Below are positions 58,876 to 64,000 of a stretch of DNA of 64,000 bases, one piece after another. Numbering within the stretch: position 1 is the stretch's first letter; each line of letters opens with the position of its first letter. Source of the DNA: DATLGB01 sp963726825 (GTDB lineage: Bacteria; Actinomycetota; Thermoleophilia; Solirubrobacterales; Solirubrobacteraceae); the NCBI GenBank assembly GCA_963726825.1, contig CAVSDT010000001.1:186001-250000 (forward strand), given 5' to 3'. The notes under the pieces are model-generated. The model was given only the letters and a program-made list of their open reading frames with translations, ran no database searches and was not told where the DNA came from. The translations under genes were made by a program, and so were the position numbers.

Positions 58876-61251
58876 CGGGTCATCAGGAGGTCGAGGGCGG
58901 CGCCGACGATCGTGTCGGCGTCGATGCCGAAGTGGCGGTAGAGGTCGTCGACGTCGCCGGACTGGCCGAAGTCGTCGACGCCGAGGCAGGCGATCGGCGC
59001 GCCGCGGACGCCGGCGAGGAAGGCGAGCGTGTGCGGGTGGCCGTCGAGCACGCGTGACGATCGGCGCGCGCGCGGTCGGCGGGGAACAGCGCGTCGAGGA
59101 TCGCGTCGTCGCCCGTCGCGCGAGGCCCTGCCGCGCCTGCAGCGCGCGGAAGACGAGGTCGGCGGAGGTGAGGCAGACGACGTCGGTCGGCGATGCCGGC
59201 CGCCTCCAGCTCGCTCGGCGCGCCGCGAGCGCCTCGGGCACGATCGCGCCCATCGCCGACGAGCGTCACCGCGGGGCGCGGCCGCCGCGCGCGCGCAGCA
59301 CGTAGCCGCCGGCGAGCGCGCCTGGCGGCGGCGCGCTCGCGCGCCGGCGGCGTCCGCGGGCACGCCGCGCGAGCGCCTGGTCGATCGGCCGCGTGCGTCA
59401 GCCGGAAGTAGGCCGAGCGTGCCGTCCGGCGCGGCCGAGGCGCGCCGAGGGCGTGCGAGCAGCGTCCACTCGAGGTCCTGGCCGAAGGCGGGCTCCCACG
59501 CGATGCAGCGCGGCTGCTCGAGGCCGACCGACGGCGTGGTGATCGACTGGTGCGCGCCGCCCTCGGGCGCGAGCGTCACGCCGGACGGCGTGCCGACGAG
59601 GATCGACTGGCCGCCCGGCGTACATGCCGAACGACCACGGCTCCAGCGCGCGGTTGACGAACGGGTCGTAGATCGTGCCGATCGGCAGCAGCGGCTGGCC
59701 GTCGCGCGACCAGGTCGCGCCGAGCTCGCCGAGCAGGCCGACGAGGTTGCCCTCGGCGATGCCGAGCTCGATGTGCTGGCCGTGCTCGGTCTCGCGCCAG
59801 CGGACGAGCGTGTCGGTGTCGTCGGCGAACCAGTCGATGCGGTCGCCGAGGTGCCAGATCGCCGACGCGGTTGATCCAGCCGCCGAGGTTCGTCGAGGAC
59901 GCGACGTCCGGGCTGACCGTGACGACGTGCTCGGCGACCTCGGGCGCGGCGTGCGCGAGGTCGACGAAGAAGCGCCCGAAGGCCTGCTGGGTCGAGGCCC
60001 GTGCCGCGGTGCGCCGCGCCCGACGTCCGCGGGCATCGCCGGCGCGGGGCGCGGCTCGACGGCGGCTCGCGCTGCAGCCGCTCGGCGGCGGCGCGGCACA
60101 GCGCGGCCTCCGGCGAGCCGGCGTCGAACGCGCGCCCACGGGTCGTGCGGCGTCGGCGCCGAGCGTCGGCGGCGAGCTGCTCCCACTGCGTCGGCGATGA
60201 GCAGCGCGGAGTGGTTGGCCGGGTGGCCCTCGCGTCGGCAGGCGCCAGGCCTTGATCGTGTAGGCGAAGATCACCGACGGCCGGTCGCGTGGCCGCGTCG
60301 GCGGCGCGGAAGGCGTCGAGCAGGTCGCCGAGGTCGTGGCCCGCCGAGGTCGCGGACGCGCCGCGCAGACTCGGCGTCGTCGAGGTCGGCGACGAGCCGC
60401 TCGAGCGTCGCGGCGCCCGCGCCCGTCGCCGGGCAGCCGCTCGCGCAGCTCGCGCGGCGCGGGCGCGCAGCAGCCGCTGGTACTCCTCGTTGCGTCATCG
60501 CGTCGATGCGCGCGCGCAGCGCCTCGCCGCCGTCGCGCGCGAACAGCTCGCGCAGGCGGCGGCCGTACTTGACCGTGATCGTCTGCCAGCCGGCGGCCTC
60601 GAACATCGCGCCGATCCGGCCGGCCGCGATGTCGGGGACGACGCGGTCCAGCGACTGGCGGTTGAGGTCGACGATCCACAGCACCTCGCCGAGGCGCGGG
60701 ACCATCGGGTCGACGAGCGCCTCCCAGATCGCGCCCTCGTCGAGCTCGGCGTCGCCGAGCAGCGCGACCTGGCGGCCGCCCTGCGGGACGTCGAAGTGCC
60801 CGGCGACGTAGCGGTGGGCGAGCGCGCTCCAGAGCGTCGCGGTCGCGCCGATGCCGACCGAGCCGGTCGAGAAGTCGACCGGGTCGGGGTCCTTGGCGCG
60901 GCTCGGGTAGCTCTGCAGGCCGCCGAACTCGCGCAGCGTCGGTCAGGTACGTCGCGGTCGAGGCGGCCGAGCAGGTAGTTGATCGCGTGCAGGACCGGCG
61001 CGGCGTGCGGCTTGACCGAGACCCGGTCGGGCGCCGCGCAGGTGCTCGAAGTACAGCGCCGTCATGATGCTCGACCATCGAGGCCGACGAGGCCTGGTGG
61101 CCGCCGACCTTCACGCCGCGACGGCGTCTCGCGCACCTTGTTGGCGTGGTGGACGATCGCTCGTCGCCAGCCACAGCACGCGGCGCTGCACGGCCTCGAG
61201 CACCGCGAGGTCGGCGGAGGCGTCCTGCGCTGGAGCGGGCGTGGCCGGCAC
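58872..61251 (-). CDS. homodimeric (AceE-type) 2-oxo-acid dehydrogenase E1, frameshifted
   Basis: Thiamine-diphosphate-dependent decarboxylase of about 790 residues, shorter than typical AceE. VLEAVQRRVLWLATS and HHANKVRET are near the N-terminus, then VKVGGHQASSASMV, a GDAELDEGAIWEAL TPP-binding stretch, VLWIVDLNRQSLDRVVPD and GAMFEAAGWQTITVKYGRRL. The C-terminal half has GIAEGNLVGLLGELGATWSR, AHHQSITTPSVGLEQPRCI, and the tail FGQSGDVDDLYRHFGIDADT. Start GTG 61251 or 61260. Dozens of indels; one extra G near 59,871 is clear (NRVGIWHLGDR). Substrate could be pyruvate or 2-oxobutyrate (MdeB-like). Its upstream region holds operator site 11. Confidence 0.8.
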
Positions 61252-61301
61252 GGGACCCACGCTTTCGCACCGCGCTCGCGACGCGCAAGGCAGAAGGGCA
61301 A

Positions 61302-61361
61302 ATGTCAGACTTACGACGCAACGTTTCGCCGCCGAGCGCTCCTCGCTCGTATGATACTTGC
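61302..61361. promoter_or_regulatory. operator site 11 and leaderless promoter of the AsnC regulator
   Basis: ATGTCAGACTT (61302-61312), followed by TACGA as at site 4 (shared AATGTCARACTTACGA). It lies 42-51 bases upstream of the E1 start. Facing plus, TATGAT (61350-61355) ends 6 bases before the GTG of the AsnC gene, suggesting a leaderless mRNA. No clear -35. Confidence 0.55.
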
Positions 61362-61806
61362 GTGCTCGACCCGGATCGACCATCTAGATCCTCGACGCTG
61401 CTGCGGGAGGACGCCCGTCGCACGCTGGCCGACATCGGGTGCCCGGGTGGGGCTGTCGGCGCCCGCGGTCAAGCGCCGGATCGACCGACTGGAGGCGGAC
61501 GGCGTGGTCGCTCGGCTACACGACGCGTGGTGGATCAGGCCAAGCTCGGCCTGCCAGCTCGAGGCGTTCGCCGAGCTGCGCTTCGACGGTGACACGCAGG
61601 TCGCCGAGATCGCGGGCGTGGCGCGCGACATGCCCGAGGTGCCAGGCCGTCTTCACGACCGCCGGCGACCCGGACGCGCTGGTGCACATCCGCGTGCGCG
61701 ACGTGGCCGACCTCACGACGCGTCGTCGACCGTCTGCGCCGTAGCGGCAAGGTGACCGGGCACGAAGACGCTGATGGTGCTCCGGCGCTGGTCGCCCGGC
61801 GGTTAG
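61362..61806 (+). CDS. Lrp/AsnC-family transcriptional regulator, frameshifted
   Basis: About 146 residues. The GTG start opens VLDP-ID; then LREDARRTLADIG and, after one indel, VGLSAPAVKRRIDRLEADGV (the helix-turn-helix), and a VVLGYTTRV-like wing. The C-terminal RAM effector domain has LEAFAELRFDGDTQVAEIAG, VARDMPEVQAVFTTAGDPDA across a shift, and LVHIRVRDVADLT. At least four extra bases occur between 61,430 and 61,790. Divergent from the E1 gene with operator site 11 between, so it probably controls that operon and itself. A second candidate for the cluster-wide regulator, although Lrp-type sites are usually longer. Confidence 0.8.
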
Positions 61807-61817
61807 GGTCGCGCGTC

Positions 61818-62129
61818 ATGATCCGCCACACCGTCCTGTTCCGCCTCCGCCGGCCGCTCGACGAGGCGACCACCGCGGACTTCGTCGCCGCCCTCGAGGC
61901 GTTCGCCGCCGACGCGCCGCACGCCGCCGGGCCCGCCACGGTCGGCACCGCGCTCGGCCTCCGCGGCGAGGGCCCCCGCGCCGCGGAGGTGTCGCTCGAG
62001 GCGCAGTTCACCGACCCCGAGGCGTTCAGCGCCTACATCGCGAGCGACCCGCACCAGACGCTGCTGTCCGACGTCCTCGAGCCCGGATGCGAGGGCTGGT
62101 GGTCGGTGCAGGTCCTCGTTCCCGGCTGA
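61818..62129 (+). CDS. Dabb-domain (stress-responsive alpha/beta-barrel) protein
   Basis: Intact 103-residue small dimeric alpha/beta-barrel protein. IRHTVLFRLRRPLDEATTAD is the Dabb start with its conserved His and Phe. EVSLEAQFTDPEAFSAYIAS and DPHQTLLSDVLEPGCEGWWS complete the fold. ATG 61818 lies 11 bases after the AsnC stop with GGGTCG-only upstream, so it may be cotranscribed. Dabb proteins include decarboxylases and cyclases of polyketide or aromatic acids and proteins with no known activity. Function open. Confidence 0.75.
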   Translation: MIRHTVLFRLRRPLDEATTADFVAALEAFAADAPHAAGPATVGTALGLRGEGPRAAEVSLEAQFTDPEAFSAYIASDPHQTLLSDVLEPGCEGWWSVQVLVPG

Positions 62130-62163
62130 AGGGTGGGCATCGTTTGAGCACCCGTGTCTCGCC

Positions 62164-63015
62164 TCAGCTTGCCCGCGACTGGATGTCTCGCTCCGAGCTG
62201 CCGATCGCCTTTTGGCCGATCGCGGCCCCAACATGAACCATCTCCGGGATGAGGTCACGGGTGAACCGTCGTAGCACAGTGACGACAGCCGGACCGTGGC
62301 CGCCGGGCACGTCACCTGCAACATCGAGAGCGGGCCGCAGCGCGTCCGCCTCGCGCTCCGCCAGAGTGACCGCCACGCTGCGGCCGGCTGACAGCTGAGC
62401 TGTCTCCATCGCCGGGTACAGCCACTCCGGCAAGCGAGCGAGGAACGGCGGCCAGTGCGCGAGGTGCACGTAGAGACTCGGCACGACGTCGCTCGTCGAA
62501 CTGTGCCGCGCAGCAAGTCTCCGGAGGCTCGCTATGACATCTTCAGGGAGGTCGTCGAAGACCGGAAACGGGGGTGGGCTAGGGAGCATCCCGGTTGGCG
62601 GTATTACTGGCGCCATTGAACGAACGTCACCGGTCGGCACGTCCTCAATCGTGCGACACAGCGCCGTCAGCAGGATGAGATTGGATCGGTTCCCGCGGTC
62701 ATAGACGCCAGCGAGCGCAGCGATGCGCTTCCGGTCTGAGGGCGTGAGGCCCGCCGCGCACCACACGTCTGCGGGCACCGGCGTCGTGAGTGGTAGTTCG
62801 AGTTCGGTGGTTAGTCGCATGCGTGCGTCGGCGAGACGTCCGTTCTCCAAGGGCGGGCGGATGGCCGTCCACACCCATGGCAGTACGCCCGGGAGCGTCG
62901 CGAGGTGGCGGTAGACGAGGTTCACAAGCGGGACGCCCATCCCCCGGCGCAGCGCGTCGTAGATCACCGCGACGCCCGGTGGCGCCTGATCCTCCCTCAC
63001 CTCGGTCAACGCCAC
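62164..63015 (-). CDS. DehI-like (group I 2-haloacid dehalogenase family) protein
   Basis: Intact 283-residue frame from GTG 63015. VALTEVREDQAPPGVAVIYD, then GMGVPLVNLVYRHLATLPGV and LPWVWTAIRPPLENGRLADA, resemble the N-terminal repeat of DehI-family haloacid dehalogenases and their unannotated relatives. A second region, PVFDDLPEDVIASLRRLAA, VPSLYVHLAHWPPFLARLPE and LVPEMVHVG-like end, matches the family's second half. No ribosome-binding site is visible, and the frame stays open upstream to 63255, so the start is tentative. Codon use is slightly less GC-biased than its neighbours. Catalysis as a dehalogenase is uncertain. Confidence 0.6.
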   Translation of the reverse strand: MALTEVREDQAPPGVAVIYDALRRGMGVPLVNLVYRHLATLPGVLPWVWTAIRPPLENGRLADARMRLTTELELPLTTPVPADVWCAAGLTPSDRKRIAALAGVYDRGNRSNLILLTALCRTIEDVPTGDVRSMAPVIPPTGMLPSPPPFPVFDDLPEDVIASLRRLAARHSSTSDVVPSLYVHLAHWPPFLARLPEWLYPAMETAQLSAGRSVAVTLAEREADALRPALDVAGDVPGGHGPAVVTVLRRFTRDLIPEMVHVGAAIGQKAIGSSERDIQSRAS

Positions 63016-63676
63016 GATTGCGACTTTTGCAGGGCCGGTACGACCGCGCAAGCAGGGTGCGACGGCGCCGAGCAAGCCGGACGCGGGAAGCCGGAAGCTC
63101 AACCGGCCAGACAAGGTTGGTTTTTGTCTTTGGTGCAAGCTCCGCTTGCACTCCAGGTCGACTGCGCACCCTGCCGCCAGCTCGCGAGTGACCCTCGCGT
63201 CTGCCGACCTCATTGCCGGCCTGCCGCCCATCGCTGGTGGGCACAGCAGCGTCACGCGAGAGCTTGAATCCGTGGCTCACCTCAACGCGCTGCGACCTGT
63301 ATCGCCGCTTCACCGTCGTTCACGCCGCCGGCGAGAAGGAGTCAGCCGCACCGCCAGGCCGCGGCGCGCTTAGCTCGCGCCGTCCTGGGACCTGTCGTCC
63401 CGTCGCGCCGACGTCCTCGGGCGGCGCAGAATCCGGACAGCCCACGTTCAGGACTTTCGGCAGGTACGCCAGCCGCGTTCGGTACGACACACGACGTAGA
63501 GTCGGGTCAGTCTGGTCATCCCTGCCGGCAAGAGAGCGGGACCCCTGGAGGCTGGCGCTGGGCCGATCCACCAGACGCTCGATAAGACGCATTCTGAGCG
63601 CCCGGCGGGGCGCTGCACAGCCGTGTGCTCATTGTGACCGGGGGCGGCGCCGCAGGCTCCGACCAAAATCGCCGCA
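63016..63676. other. 661-base stretch with no recognisable gene
   Basis: Both strands have short open frames (up to about 90 codons, e.g. minus 63320-63592) without recognised family motifs. Composition is more mixed than elsewhere, with some AT-rich runs (GGTTTTTGTCTTTGG near 63,117). It holds a short inverted repeat at 63133-63151 and ends where the cydB-like frame begins without its N-terminus. It could be a remnant insertion or an assembly join. Confidence 0.5.
63133..63151. repeat. 8-bp inverted repeat
   Basis: GTGCAAGC, spacer TCC, GCTTGCAC: perfect 8-bp arms. No T-run follows on either strand, so it is not an obvious terminator. Possible operator or transposon-end relic. Confidence 0.35.
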
Positions 63677-64000
63677 ACTGCTGGTGGCCGGTGGCGCGAC
63701 CTTCGCCGCCTTCCCGGAGTGGTACGCGACGATGTTCAGCGGCTTCTACCTCGCGTTGCTGGCGCTGCTGGTGGCCCTGATCGTCCGAAACATCGGCGTC
63801 GAGTTCTGGGCCAAGGGCACCGGCGCGCGCTGGCGCGCCGGCTGGGAGTGGGCCGTCGTCGTCGGCAGCGCCGTGCCGGCGCTGCTGCTCGGGGTCGCCT
63901 GGGCCAACATCGCCCACGGCGTCCCGATCGGCACCGACGGCGAGTACGCCGGCTCCTTCTGGACCCTGCTGAACCCCTACGCGCTCGCCGGCGGCGTGAT
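63677..64000 (+). CDS. cydB: cytochrome bd oxidase subunit II fragment, 5'-truncated and running off the window
   Basis: About 108 residues of CydB, a membrane subunit of the bd-type quinol oxidase. LLVAGGATFAAFPEWYATMF, SGFYLALLALLVALIVRNIG, a RWRAGWEWAVVVGSAVPALL helix, and FWTLLNPYALAGGV at the edge are characteristic. The usual first 55-60 residues, ending WDGNEVW just before LLVAGGA, are missing. Upstream in frame the sequence is Arg-rich and unrelated, with no plausible start. It is either a gene cut by a rearrangement or an assembly join at about 63,677. Unrelated to the catabolic cluster. Confidence 0.8.

Noticed and set aside
58861..58880. ATGACCGACAT at the E2 start as a further operator copy
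   Set aside because: The left arm does not match (ATGAC, not ATGTC), it is inside an ATGA-coupled gene junction, and it is explained by the codons MTDI.
63133..63151. The inverted repeat as an intrinsic terminator for the DehI-like gene or cydB
   Set aside because: No T-run follows it on either strand and it lies upstream of, not after, the DehI-like gene.

Overview
The window is very GC-rich, densely packed DNA with frequent 4-bp ATGA/GTGA gene overlaps, GTG starts, an LLM-type (probably F420-linked) oxidoreductase and many CoA-transferase, SDR and MDR paralogues. This suggests a soil actinobacterium, plausibly of the Solirubrobacterales/Thermoleophilia type. The lineage is inferred from style and gene content only. 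No rRNA, tRNA, CRISPR array or recognisable transposase was seen.

Almost everything is one catabolic super-cluster built around four HyuA/HyuB pairs (hydantoinase / 5-oxoprolinase / N-methylhydantoinase family), at 0.1-4.1, 15.3-19.2, 30.9-34.8 and 40.5-44.6 kb. Layout: (1) 0.1-8.1 kb, minus: sugar-type ABC transporter plus hyuAB1. (2) 8.2-12.4 kb, minus: CoA-ester lyase, CaiB transferase, PuuE-like deacetylase, MDR reductase. (3) 12.5-14.6 kb, plus: GntR regulator and amidase. (4) 14.6-21.6 kb, minus: GntR, MDR, isochorismatase-fold hydrolase, hyuAB2 and a racemase-fold protein, divergent from an NCS2 permease and an EamA exporter (21.7-23.9 kb). (5) 24-29 kb: SDR, divergent from aldehyde dehydrogenase, LLM, SDR and isopropylmalate/tartrate-type dehydrogenase. 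(6) 29-39 kb: acetamidase and GAF protein, divergent from hyuAB3; two alpha/beta hydrolases; MFS; CaiB. (7) 39-45.6 kb, minus: MDR, hyuAB4, amidase. (8) 45.7-48.5 kb, plus: MaoC hydratase, MmgE/PrpD, GntR. (9) 48.4-56.4 kb: acyl-CoA dehydrogenase, aconitase-type large and small subunits, ICL/PEP-mutase-type lyase, SDRs, HMG-CoA-lyase-like, 3-hydroxyisobutyrate-dehydrogenase-like, and an N-carbamoylsarcosine-amidase-like hydrolase. (10) 56.4-61.8 kb: CaiB, 2-oxo-acid dehydrogenase E2 and E1, AsnC regulator. After 61.8 kb come a Dabb protein, a DehI-family protein, an unassigned stretch, and a cydB fragment that starts abruptly.

A reasonable working model is uptake of a cyclic amide/imide or ureide, ATP-dependent ring opening by HyuAB, removal of carbamoyl/amide nitrogen by the amidases, acetamidase and isochorismatase-fold hydrolases, and oxidation of a branched dicarboxylic skeleton through CoA esters and lyases to central metabolism. 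The actual substrates cannot be read from the sequence.

The strongest new signal is an 11-bp palindrome, ATGTCSGACAT (core GT-N3-AC), in at least eleven start-proximal places: 8.2, 24.8 (two), 30.9, 36.6, 37.8, 45.6, 49.7 (two), 53.2 and 61.3 kb. At three divergent promoters it abuts a TATA(A/C)(C/T) -10 box in exactly the same register. It looks like the operator of one regulator controlling the whole super-cluster.

Caution on quality: about 0-14.6, 25.2-39.0, 48.7-49.6 and 56.8-61.8 kb are riddled with single-base indels, mostly extra bases, which break well-conserved genes. The blocks between them are largely clean. This looks like unpolished sequence rather than biological decay, so boundaries of genes in those blocks are reconstructed across frames.
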